This document shows, one piece after another, positions 1 through 11,950 of a stretch of 64,000 nt of DNA. Made by a program: the position numbers and the translations under genes. The notes under the pieces are model-generated. The model ran no database searches, had not been told where the DNA came from, and was given only the letters and a program-made list of their open reading frames with translations. How positions within the stretch are numbered: the stretch's first letter is position 1; every line of letters begins with the position of its first letter. Source of the DNA: Liolophura sinensis (Eukaryota > Mollusca > Polyplacophora > Chitonida > Chitonidae); assembly GCF_032854445.1 (NCBI RefSeq), contig NC_088301.1:23906226-23970225 (forward strand), written 5' to 3'.

Positions 1-833
1 GGTTGTAAAACATCTGAACGACAAACCCACGTGATGATATGGTTGTAAAACATCTGTATAACGAACCCACTTTATGATATGATTGCAAAACATCTGACCA
101 ACGAACCCACCCGATGATATGGTTGTAAAAACATCTGACCGACGGACTCATGCAATGATATGGTTGTAAAATATCTGTCCGACAAACCCACGTTATGATA
201 TGGTTGTGAAACATCTGAACAACGAACCCAAGCTATGATATGTTTATAAAATATCTGACCGACGAACCCATGTTATGATATGATTGTAAAACATCTGACT
301 GACAAACCCACCCGATGATATGGTTGTAAAACATCTGAACAACGAACCCATGTTATGACATGGTTGTAAAACATCTGAACAACAAACCCATGATATGGTT
401 GTAAAACATCTGACAGACAAACCCATGTTATGATTTGGTTGTAAAACATCTGAACGACGAGCCCACTTTATGATATGGTTGTAAAACATCTGAACGACGA
501 ACCCATGTTATGATATAGTTGTAAACATCTGAACGACAAGCCTCAGTTATGACATGGTTGTAAAACATCTGAACGACAAGCCCATGTTATGATATGGTTG
601 TAAAACATCTGACAGACGAACACATGTTATGATATGGTTGTAAAACATCTGAACGACGAACCCATGTTATGATATAGTTGTAAAACATCTGAACGACAAG
701 CCCATGTTATGACATGGTTGTAAAACATCTGAACGACAAGCCCATGTTATGATATGGTTGTAAAACATCTGAACAACGAGCCCCAGTTATGACATGGTTG
801 TAAAATATCTCACCGACCAGCCCATGTTAAAAG
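1..833. repeat. 40-bp minisatellite, about 21 copies
   Basis: Unit begins ggttgtaaaacatctgaacg and ends cccatgttatgatat (40 bp), with point differences and a few one-base indels. It starts at the window edge, so its full length is unknown. Because 40 is not a multiple of 3, short open frames on the minus strand cycle through three frames; they are not genes. Confidence 0.95.
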
Positions 834-839
834 ATGGGA

Positions 840-3800
840 TGTCAAAAATTTGATCACCAGACAGTCAGATTGACAGAGCAACTTCATACACTGGTAATGT
901 CACAGCTTTAAACAATGAAAAATTGTAATTAAATTAAGTCCCTTGTCAATTAATTTACACCATTCCAAAATAATTCATGTAGATTCTAGACACCAAGATC
1001 CAATTTTGGATGGTGTCTGTTTTAAATACAATGCAAAGGTCATTTTTTCTATCAGAATGTCTCTTTAATTAATTTTGTCTCTCTCTATAAAACGTTGTGC
1101 CTTTTCCTCCCTCACTTATAATTGTCTGTGGTAGGTATGTTGAAAACCAAACCTCCAAACTTGCAGGTGATTTCTCCATTTATATTCATGACTATGATGC
1201 AGAAGAAAAATTGCTGACAACTGCAAAATAGAAGAAATTTGCAGGTAAGTTATGTTTATTGTTTGTTTTAATGTTTGTGGTAATCACGCCAAACATACTT
1301 CATATAGTGCACAAAAATAGAACTCGCCAATATCAGCCTCAATAATCTATAATTATTCGAAGCAGTTATTGCACATTAACCATCAGAACAATCAGAAGAA
1401 AGGGAATGGCTAAATAAAAAAATGTATTCAGGGTTCTGGCTGGTTTTCAAACAAATTACACAAAATGAACCTACACGCTAAATTTTATCACAAGTGATGG
1501 AGTTATTGCATGCAATAGATCCAACCACTGATGTGAGATTCCACAAAGGTAATGAAAGTGAAAAAACCCCAAAGGTGGACAGATGGACAGGCAGACGCAC
1601 TGATAGACAGACGGATCCAAATTGATATCCTTTGGTCTCACTTAGAATGGAATAAAAACGCTCAAATACACATCTGTGGTAAAGGAGAATGGGAGTTTGT
1701 ATATGTCATATTGGCTGTTAAGGTTATACTGTTGAACAAAATGGCAACTTACAGAATCAAACATATTACTAGATCAAAAAGTGCAATTTAGCCTTTGTGT
1801 CTGGGACAATTTTCCCATAATGTAACAGTAGAAATCAACTTGTCAAAAGCAGACGACCACTTGACGGAGATCGGTCGACTAACGGTACTGTGAACAGCCA
1901 GTGTCGCAAATCAGTGCGCAACTTTGATGAACATCCATGCACACTTTCATACCGCATCCTAAAGTCAATCTTAATGGCATACATCATTTCCAGGCTGGTA
2001 GGCAAATAATCATTACAGAAAAAAAAAAACAAGTATCTGAGAAAATAAGTAGCAAGGACTTCCTTTACTTTGACAAAAAAAAAAGGTCAACACAGTATGG
2101 ATGATACTTGAAAAACTAAAACCAGTGTTCTTTGAAACTGACCAGAACCCCACGATGGTGGTAAAGCATGCAGAGTGGCCAGCCACGACCTTTGGCAATT
2201 AGAAATATCTAACCATTACAAATGGCTGCGTCAAACCACACCCTAGGGAAAATCAATCTTTCCGATCTGTGCCTGCGACCTTTTTCAAACAAACCTGCAG
2301 ATAAAAACGGCTCAAGACTACACTGACGCTACTATCCATGAAAAATGTCGCTGTAACTAAAAGGTTTTCTCAGTTATCAAATGCACCCCTTCATTCTCCA
2401 AACTCGCACTCTAGTTTTGTGCATGTGTATTTTTTTTTTCCTTTTTGCAGATCAATATGCTGACTGAGCCAAGGAATAAGTGGAATGCTAATATGGTTAT
2501 GAACATCAATACTCTCCTACTGCTTCAAAAGTTTCCCTCATTATATTAACAGAGATTGTAATAGCCTTAATTCCAGTCATCTGATGAGAGCACACAGCAG
2601 GACACAGGGAAAATTTCTGACCACTCTATTGCAAGAGCTCATGAAAATCTCACGCAAGGTTTTCTTTCCTTCTGTCTTCCAAGAGCCACATCAAGGCATA
2701 AAACTTTAGACATCATTACAAAAAAGCATTACACACCTATTAATTCGCTGGATACTATAAAAATCTGACTTTCAACCATGGCAAACTAATGCACAACTTA
2801 AAGACATCAGAAAGGTCAGCCACTAAAGAAGTCTCAAAATATGCGCAAACACATCTGCAATGTAAATTTGGAAAAAAAAAACAAAACAAACATACACACA
2901 CAAAAAACACATGCAACTAACATACAATACTATGGATATGCATAATATATACAACTGATAATGTAAAGAACAGTTGTTTGTAAAAAACATAAAAGAAACC
3001 AATTTGTTTTATTGTCCATTTCTGGGAAGACTTTTTTCTTTATATGCCACAAGGGAGTAATAAATCAAGAGCAGACCACAAGCTTCAAATGGCCACCTAT
3101 ACATAATGTTATCTTTTGGTTACTCCCCCCCCCCCACTCCAAACTGCAGAAGAATCTCATCTGAAACTGATAGTGACTATGAACATATAGATAAGAATAT
3201 GTAAAAGGAAAAAAGGAAAGGGAAAAGGGTTTTTGGAATTTCATTTCTTTACACAAAAAAGAAAAAAGAAGAAAAACAAAAACAAAAAACAAAGATACAG
3301 AAGAAATGTTCAAAAGATACTCATATCTGCTAAAATATTTCAGAAAAAAAGTTAAATTGCTCTATTATTGTAAAGTCTGCTGGTGTCTGACTAAACAAGA
3401 AGCTGCATTAGCTGTTTACAGAACACATATAAGCCTCTTGCCGCTCCCATTTTTGGGATATATGTGGAATATCAAGAAAGACACTCACATATACTGGCTA
3501 GTTCAGATCTGCTGGTAGGAAATGTACATTCTGGTAAAAATGGATATAACAAAGTAATGTTCTTCAAAGATCATCCATGGGTAGGAAAGGGTGTACCATA
3601 TTTCAACAGGCTTACAGTTTTTGAAATTGTTTGCTCACATGACTACGTCACACATAAACACTCCAACCTTGCGGGCAAGTTCAAGATCCAAGAAGACCTT
3701 ACTGCATTTTCAAGATGGTATAAAAATTCTCCACATTTACTGAGAATAACTTATAAATATCCATCCAATTTTTATTTAAATGCTAATTCTTCTCAGTTTT

Positions 3801-6438
3801 AGAACAGATATTAGTGGTGCTAAAAGCAAAAACTACATTTTCTCCCTGTTATTATTTTTTTTTTTCTCTCAGAAAAGTAAAGATATGGATATGCTCATGA
3901 TGTGTTAGCTACTGGATTTAGGGGAGAATTACAAGTGTCCCAGGTTTAATGCTCAGGTGTCCACACCCTCGCGACATAACCTGGGGGAGCTTAGCTATAA
4001 ATCACTTGTGGTTCTAAGGGAAAATATGTTACATTTTTAAATGACCCATCAAAACTCCTTCAAAACACCAATGACACAGAACTCACATTCAACAGACTTC
4101 TCATTCTATTACTGTAATTCTTCAATGTTTTCACATGTTTACCAAATTTTTGTTTAAGCATATTCTGAGGGAATTATTCTCTGTACACTGATAAAATTAT
4201 ACTTTGTGTGAAGCCCTGAAAGTGGTCAGCTCAACCAGTGTAGTTTTAGAGAATTGTTGGTATAACAATTCATTCAATACAAGACAACGAAATGTTATAT
4301 TTAAGAGACAAATAAAACCTACAGGTACAATTTTGACCACTTTCTGAAGGTTTCTTTTCCAAGACCAGATATATAAAGGTGCTAATTACAGATTCTGTAA
4401 GCACACACTGTTTTAAATGATTTGTTCATAAAATATACATTAACAGATGGAGATATGGAAAAAAAAAATACTGACATTTTCCCCCTTTGATACATAAGTG
4501 GAAAAACAATATCCTTTCTGTTCCATGCGTAAAATAAACTCATACATATGTAAATGTATATATGTAAATGTATATGTAATATTTGTTTTGGTCAGACGAA
4601 CTGACAGAAGCAATGACAGTATCTTTATTGATCATAAGGATGAAAGGTTAACTATACTATGTGAAAGTTAGGAACTTTGAAAGTAAATTTAAAAAGAAAA
4701 ACGAAATCCAAGTGGACATGGAAACAGCCCTCAGGCCCAGCTATTGCTGGAAAAGGGGCATAACTGTGAGTTACATGTTGAATCTGAATGTGTATAGCCC
4801 TCTGACAGTAATACCAAAACACGACACTAATTACATGTACTTGGTGCAGTATAATAAGCTGATTACTCTTCTACAAATTTTTTTCATCACAACATGCAAA
4901 AATCAGCAGTAACTTTTTTGCCATCAATATTCCGAGAAAATATTTCACAAGCGCAGTCACTGTAAAGGAAAATGGAAAGGTCTACATGTACATACATGTG
5001 AATTGTAAGTATAGGCAATAGCCACCGGACAAAAATTATGCCAGGCTGAGATATTTTAACCCTTCCTAACAAAATATTGCTTATAATAGTACTACTAATA
5101 ATAATATCTTTATTTTCACAGCGTAACAAACTCAGTCATTATAACAGTATTGATCTTCCCTGAGGCCCTCCATTCACTCACACAACCACTCGGCAGACAC
5201 ACAGGTTATCAAAAAAACAAAACAAAGCATTAATCAGTTCAAAGTTATACAATATATATATAGATATACAAGGCTTTGCTATGTGTTTGACACTTTCTGC
5301 CACTTTTGGTGCAAATTTTTAAATGATTTAATGTCTGTATTTCACATATCTTGGTTACCGGCTGATACATGTACATTGCAGTCCTATATTCTGTAGCGGA
5401 AGCATTTAGTAGGGATGACTAATACGCTTTATTCTTAAAGGCACCTAACAAGCTTCAACATTTTGACCACCCCTCACACCTCCTAGAAAAAAAAGCAACT
5501 TATAAATACCATGCAGCCACATGTTTTTCAAAAGAGCTTTATTTTCTAAAAATGTTTAGTTCAGTCTTAGTCTGAGTATGGCAGCCCAGCATTCTCAAAC
5601 AGGCTTGAGTTAATTAAATGTCAGACTGTGACAGTTGAGTCTATTTATGGAATTCCTGTTCTGTGCTCTGAAAATAAATGAGAAAACTTACAAGGAAATT
5701 ACACTTTGTGAAAATGCAGTGTTTTCTGGCTTCTGCTCTTAATTTGTGATTATGCCACACACCTGTTAATTAGCTAATGCATTTTGTCTTGTGACAGGTG
5801 GTTTTGAGTTACACTTGTGACGTGCGACCATTTAGACAGGTCTTCCTCCAATCGTCGGGAAAGGGTCGGAGGCAGGGGGAGGGAGAGCTGAGTATGTACG
5901 TCGGGTTACAGCCCAGGCCAGAACTAATATAGCAAGCCTATCAGGAATTACCGTAGGTCTCTTCATTTCCGGTTAGAGGGCGATTTCCTGCTGAGCGGCA
6001 AACGGCAAGTGCCGCGATCTGCATGTGGCATCCGCAGCCACGACAATTATCAGCCGCATGCATGGCTTCCTTGGTCACTATAGAGACAGATCATTAGCCT
6101 CTTACTTCTGGGTCGATCAAATATTTATTATGCCGGGGTCAATTGCAGTGCTAAATTGGGCATGCATGATGTTGGGAGGGGAGGGGGGATGTGGCGCCCG
6201 GGTCTGGTTTATTCCTGGTTTGCGATCACCATTAAAACATAATTCAGTGATATCGATATTGAAGAGCTTCTGACTTATTGTTCACCAAACTCCCTGAGCC
6301 ATGGAAGCTTTTCAATGTCCAGCTGTTGACCATGTGTACGCATAATGCCCTCACAATAAAACATGCTGTAGGATCGCTTTCCGGGCCAAAAAAACAAAAT
6401 AACAAAAAGGAGTGGCACACAGTATAGGGCGGATGAGG
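840..6438. other. No gene recognised; AT-rich, low-complexity DNA
   Basis: Contains A/T runs, (c)n at 3123-3135 and a (tgtaaatgtata) repeat near 4550-4580. Several open frames of 60-112 codons occur (for example 3464-3802 plus) but none shows a known domain or a convincing splice context. From about 5820 the DNA becomes more GC-rich up to the assembly gap; the meaning is unclear. Confidence 0.5.
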
Positions 6439-6638
6439 NNNNNNNNNNNNNNNNNNNNNNNNNNNNNNNNNNNNNNNNNNNNNNNNNNNNNNNNNNNNNN
6501 NNNNNNNNNNNNNNNNNNNNNNNNNNNNNNNNNNNNNNNNNNNNNNNNNNNNNNNNNNNNNNNNNNNNNNNNNNNNNNNNNNNNNNNNNNNNNNNNNNNN
6601 NNNNNNNNNNNNNNNNNNNNNNNNNNNNNNNNNNNNNN
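6439..6638. other. Assembly gap (200 n)
   Basis: Exactly 200 unknown bases. The 16 bases before the gap (6423-6438, tatagggcggatgagg) are repeated immediately after it (6639-6654). This suggests a collapsed tandem repeat or an overlap the assembler failed to join. Confidence 0.95.
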
Positions 6639-6825
6639 TATAGGGCGGATGAGGCTGTGTAGTAAATGTGGGCATAATTAAATGGGCCAAGTTTGTCATA
6701 TGTCGTTCACAGCCGGACAGGACAGTCATCTACCAGGCTCAGACGGCAAGGATATGAAAGCAATTTGACGTCAATTGGTTCAATTTTCTTCAAAACTCCC
6801 GTCTTCTCCATTACTCACAACTCAC

Positions 6826-6949
6826 TTAACAGACACCCGAGTACCCAGTACACTCTGATGTCGCCATACGCCGGACGCAGAAATAAAGTCAGCACGATCA
6901 GCGCCCATAGGAAAACTGGGAGAACAATGCCAAATAACGCTACCCGATT
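6826..6949 (-). CDS. Possible exon of a membrane protein
   Basis: A 124-bp stretch with acceptor gatcaaaatcag and a good donor GTTAA|GTGAGT. It encodes NRVALFGIVLPVFLWALIVL then TLFLRPAYGDIRVYWVLGCL, that is one long hydrophobic segment, a short RPAYGD turn and a second shorter hydrophobic stretch. It is GC-rich (codons such as CGT CCG GCG) next to AT-rich flanks, as the dystrobrevin exons are. Family not recognised. It enters in phase 0, as dystrobrevin exon 10 leaves, but a membrane segment would be odd for dystrobrevin, so a separate gene is more likely, if it is coding at all. Confidence 0.35.
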
Positions 6950-7140
6950 CTGATTTTGATCAAGATAGATAGAGTCATTATAACCCTCAATACATATACA
7001 TATACAGCTGATATTTAGCAAGAAACTCAGCCCACTGATGCAGGTTAACCACTTCTTTAAATAGAAGTGTCGCGAACAAATTAGTGATAATGTTAAGATG
7101 ATGTTAAGGTAATAAAAGACAGCACAGGAAAGACTTGGTT

Positions 7141-7625
7141 ACACGAATGGGGTCCACTATGGTGTCAACAGTTGACAAACTCAGTATGCAAATGGCTATG
7201 TTCCACGACGGTGGTCAACTATGTTGTTAACAACTGACAAAATCAGCAAGGGAATGGCTATGTTCCATGAGTGTGGTCTACTATGATGTCAACACTTGAC
7301 AACCTGAGCATGGAAACATCTTTGTTCCATGACTGCGCTCGAGAATGGTGTCAACATTGACAAATTGAGCATGGAAATTAATGGCTATGTTCCATGAGTG
7401 TGGTCTACTATGATGTCAACACTTGACAATCCGAGCATGGAAAGGAAACATCTTTGTTCTATCACTACCCTCCAGAATGGTGTCAACACTGACAAAGTGA
7501 GCATTGAAATTAACGGCTATGTTCCATGAGTGCGTGGTCTACTATGGTGTTGGCAATTGACAAATTGAGTACTATGGTGTCAACAATTGATAAAATAAGC
7601 ACTACGGTGTTAACACCAGGCAAAG
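7141..7625. repeat. Minisatellite, unit about 60-65 bp
   Basis: Seven to eight diverged units built on ggctatgttccatgagtgtg, tctactatgatgtcaacac and ttgacaaattgagcatggaa. Units vary in length by small indels. No coding value seen. Confidence 0.85.
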
Positions 7626-8689
7626 TTGACTTTATTTTTTTGCTTTGTCTCCTGAATGTTAGATACTTGTTGAAATATTGACAATTTGTTGATTTCTCAG
7701 TTTGTTTGAAGTGTCTATTCTTCTGCAGGATGCTATAAGTTGGTTCAGCTGAGTATATATATATACACGTACTGTGTAAATTGTCTACGGGACACATTAC
7801 ACTAAATATCAAGTGCTTATACTTAGCTATAAATGCTATTAAAATTGATTTATGAATGTAGTATCTATCATCACCACAAAGACTTGATCAGCTATATCCA
7901 CAAAATACCCTCTAGCAAAAACTGTGTGAGAATTCATGCCCAAGTGTCCACTTTCCAGATAAAAGCGTGTTTTGATGCACATAAGCTATAAATATTAATT
8001 CTTAACAATTGGCTTTTATAGAAGAATGCATCTGATCAATGGTCTAGAATTACATCGGACACATGATAGCTGTGCTTCTCTCGAGCTGTGTCAGGAACAA
8101 ATGAAGTCAAATGTCCACTCACCCAAAATCCTACTATCACCCCCAGAAAATAAGTGTCTCATCCAGGTTTCAAATAACAGTATAAATATATAAATTTCTT
8201 ATAGATGTGAAATGTCAATGCAGATATACATATAGGCCGTCAGTGGGTGGAGATCTCATCTACGATCCAAACATATGTGTTTAATTATTCAGACAGTCGG
8301 ACAACAAAATGATAATGGCATTTGTGTTCAGTATTAGAGTACATGTGGGTTTTCCCAGCCCTATCTATATCTTCCAAACTGGACTTACCAACAGGCAGTC
8401 CACAAAGGACAGTTCGGCTAATGAATTTCAATTTCCCATAGATTTACTGAAAATTCCATGATGGACAGGGTCATAAATTGATGGTTGCCACTGGATGATG
8501 ACAGTTCTAGTGGTCTTTTCATGAATCAGTTAATAAGGCCATTGCTTATGATCTTCATGGGCTGACTATATCTTCCCACATGGATACTGCCAGGTCCTTA
8601 TGGCTCAACCTTTTCATATATGCATATGAAAGAGCAACTTTCAGACCAATTTAAGCAAAGTTATACTTTGATACATTTGACATCGCATT

Positions 8690-8815
8690 TGTTGGATTGG
8701 CCATTTTCAGGGCTTCACGAAAAGTATAATTTCATCAATCTAAACAAAATAATGCCTTCAGAGTATGCTTCAATAAACACCTTGGAAAACATGCCTAAAG
8801 GTTGAAGAATTACAG
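8690..8815 (+). repeat. Dispersed repeat, copy 1
   Basis: About 125 bp that recurs at 34745-34868 in the same orientation: ggattggcca, cagggct(t/a)cac, aaaagtataattt, tcagagtatgcttcaataaa and a shared end attacagta. Family unknown. Confidence 0.7.
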
Positions 8816-9454
8816 TAATGAATCTGCCACAGAGGACAGGGCCATATGTTAATGGCTTTTTGAGAACTAAGTGACTGGGCCATATGATAATGGCATTTTG
8901 GGATTTACATGTAACTGATCTATGACCAATGATAGGGTCAAATGCTAATGGCTTTTTCAGAACTAAGTGATCTGCCAATGACTGGGGACATATGCTTATG
9001 GCATTTTAGGATTTCCATGTAACTGATCTATGACCAATGATAGGGTCAAATGCTAATGGCTTTTTGAGAACTAAGTGATCTGCCAATGACAGGGACATAT
9101 GCTAATGTCACTTTGGGGATTACATGTAACTGATCTGTCACCAAAGAGTGGTCCATATGCTAATGGCTTTTTGAGAACTAAGTGATCTGCCAACAAGGGC
9201 TGGGCCATATGCTAATGGTATTTTGGGGATTACATGTAAACGATCTACCACCAAGAATAGAATCATGTGCTAATGGCTTTGTGTGATCTACCACCAATAA
9301 TAGGGCCACATGCTAATGGCCTTCTGGGTACTAACTATCCACCACACATGACAATTCCACATCCTATTGCCTTTTTGGGGACTAACAATTCTGCCACCAA
9401 CATGATCATGGATAGGGCCATATACTAATGGGTTTTTGGGAGCTAACTATTCTG

Positions 9455-9554
9455 TCCCCGGGCTCTGCCCGGTTTCCACCCACCATAATGCTGATCGTCG
9501 TCGTATAAGTGAAATATTCTTGAGCATGGAGTAAACACCAATCAAATAAATAAC
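9455..9554 (+). mobile_element. 5'-truncated SINE inserted in minisatellite
   Basis: 3' part of the common SINE: tccccgggctctgcccggtt, then ataatgctgatcg, gtgaaatattcttgagcatg, and a tail of aataaataacta. It is flanked by a perfect 12-bp target duplication, ctaactattctg (9443-9454 and 9554-9565), which restores the minisatellite when the insert is removed. Confidence 0.9.
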
Positions 9555-9930
9555 TAACTATTCTGCTACTAAGGACAGTGAAATATACAATGATCAGTGA
9601 GGATGTCCATATGCTAATGGCCTTTAGGGATTAACTGATCTACCACCAAGAATGGGGGTCATACACGCATTTTAGACATATTCTTACACGGATAAGGCCA
9701 TGCTAATTATCTTTACGGATCTATGGATCTTTGGCTCCTCCAACACAGATAGCTATATGGTAATGGCCTTTAAAGATTAACTGATCTACCACCAAGGATG
9801 GGGGTCATACACGCATTTTAGACATATTCTTACACGGATAAGGCCATGCTAATTATCTTTAAGGATCTATGGATCTTTAGCTCCTCCAACACAGATAGCT
9901 ATATGGTAATGGCATTTTAGGGATTATTAC

Positions 9931-11847
9931 ACTAATCTACTACTGACTACTGGGTTGTTTTGGGAATGGGCAGAGATAAATGCTTACAGTGCCTGGACTG
10001 ACAGCAACACTTTATATGTACTGAAACTGTCTTGAAGGTAATATCAAAATGTGCAATTAAAAAATAAAGAGAACATTCACATGAATTTGAGCACAAAACA
10101 CCAGCAAACGGTTACAACAAAATTAGGATTACCCTATTCAACCACCTCTACAACCAATATTTTGAGACATTCTTAGAGAACTGTGGGGTGTAGAAAAATA
10201 ATTTGCACAGTTTTATGAAGCTTGCATTTTTAATGGCACAAAAATCCTTTTTATTATCATTTTCATAACAACTATATGCATAAATTCCACTGAAAAAGCA
10301 CTTTAGTGGTTGAAAAGGTTTACAGAATATATATATATGGTTAATATAATTCAACACGTAGCCCTGTCTCCAAAACATGAAGAAAAAAAAAAATGTGATG
10401 TATATATATATATTTTATATATACGGTGGAATCCCAGATCTGAAACATTCTCTGTATGGAGGAGACACATTCAGCAAATTTATTATATACATACATGTAT
10501 ATATAATATTGATGGATCATAAAGTCTGGGTTTTGAGCCATGAACTGTTCTTGTGTAGAAGCTGTAGAGCCAGGAGCTGTTTACATGGCACATCTGGAGT
10601 TGGCTTGAAGCCCAGGTAGCTCAATCATGTACAAGCAAAGCCAGCTGTTGATCAGGGGGTACAGACGACAATCAGCCTTATGGCATGCCACACTGATGCC
10701 AAAATGGAGAGGAAGGGGCCTATTAACTCTTTGCTTGAAGAAGACCCATGTTTATCCCCCAGGTCAACTTTTCCCACAAATCTCCACACAATTATTCTCC
10801 ACAGATTATGCAGAGATAAATGATTTGTCATTTTTTTGCTGTTCTTGTTGTAATACGCGTATGTTAAAATATCTGCAATGATGCCTGCGTGATTTAAAGC
10901 TTTTGTAACATCTTAGAATGGAATGTAAATGAGGCAGGTGGAAATAGTGGAAATTTGCACCGCTGGTCGATAAATGAAAATCATCGGATATGGCTTGAAA
11001 TAGATGCAGGTTTTGGCTCACACCACTTGGTCAGATCTGCGATATGTACAAGCTATATTGTTTTTGTCTAACTATTCCATGTTAGCTGTCCTAATGTACA
11101 TACAAGTCTGGCTTTCATGAAGCAAATTAAGAAAATCATGAACCATTTTAACACTATATTTAATACAGACTGCATTAAAATGTACTGTTGTTTACACAAA
11201 TCAAACATTTCACCATGTTGTAATAAGAGCTCTAATCATTTATCATGCCAAAACACATTTGTTGCCCCGAAAAAAAAAAAATGTCAACAATTTTCGAACA
11301 ATGAGTTACAATCATTCTCCTGAAATCATAATTATTCGATCACCCCATAAAAGGCCTGGCCAACGACTTGTCATTATTACACAAGTAACAAGGCACTGAT
11401 GGAGCGTAATAGGTCAGGATGTTACAACAAACATTACCTGACACTGTTTACTCTTACGTAATAGCCTTCAGGAAATAAAACTGCCATCAAAACCAATTAC
11501 TTGATACAAAATATCATCAGATAAATCCCTGAAACAGAACACTTCTTTGGTGATAATGAGCCCGGATGAAAGAAAACTGCGGGGAGGATTTGTGTTTGTT
11601 TGGTTTTAACGGCTGCTACAAAAGGGAAAAAAAAAACCCTGTTTGCGTTGTAATTTAGTGTGGCCAGGGTAAAGAGGGAAACGTGGGAGTAGATATAAAA
11701 GGAGCAGCTGGTGATCCGTATATTATTAACATAGTGTCACGGATACACAGGACCCAGGGCCCAACCGCTCAACCTGTAGATTACGCAGGCCTGATCAACG
11801 CAGGTGTTTTGCGCTTTAACTTCAAGCCACAAACATGACGTACTCAC
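9931..11847. other. No gene recognised (downstream intron of dystrobrevin or beyond)
   Basis: AT-rich with (at)n patches near 10330-10510. I searched it for dystrobrevin coiled-coil exons on the minus strand and found none. Confidence 0.5.
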
Positions 11848-11950
11848 CGCGTTGTGCGAGTCGGCGGCCAGGCGGGCAGCGTAGCGTGCAATCAGGCGAT
11901 GCTCATCATCAATGTGCGTGGAATCTACGCTGGCATTCAGCTTACTAGGG
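11848..11950 (-). CDS. DTNA/DTNB: Dystrobrevin exon 10 of those seen ([13 protein letters not shown] block)
   Basis: A 103-bp exon encoding [20 protein letters not shown] then [14 protein letters not shown]. The [14 protein letters not shown] core is nearly identical to dystrobrevin just before its syntrophin-binding and coiled-coil region. Base composition is GC-rich against an AT-rich background. Acceptor tctttccgcag, donor GCG|GTGAGT, phase 0 out. It joins in phase to the exon at 23640-23738 and equally to the donor at the end of the 391-codon ORF. No coiled-coil exon was found in the remaining 11.8 kb to the window edge. Confidence 0.93.

Larger units (their letters stand above)
8380..9930. 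repeat. Minisatellite, about 54-bp units in 108-bp pairs
   Basis: Core gggccatatgctaatggc followed alternately by tttttgagaactaagtgatctg-type and attttgggatttacatgtaa-type halves, giving a dimer of about 108 bp in the 8880-9240 part. It is broken by a SINE at 9455-9554. The right part contains a clean 146-bp duplication (about 9617-9762 and 9763-9908). Confidence 0.88.

Noticed and set aside
244-489. 81-codon minus-strand open frame with repeated SDVLQPxHNMG
   Set aside because: Product of the 40-bp minisatellite.
1088-1230. Open stretch reading SKLAGDFSIYIHDYDAEEKL followed by LTTAK and a stop
   Set aside because: Looks protein-like but has no ATG, is short and matches no family I know.
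3464-3802. 112-codon plus-strand open frame
   Set aside because: No domain, no splice context, ordinary AT-rich background.
5850-5930. Minus-strand stretch LPPTLSRRLEEDLSKW as a possible coiled-coil exon
   Set aside because: No usable donor follows, and it does not align with dystrobrevin's coiled coils.
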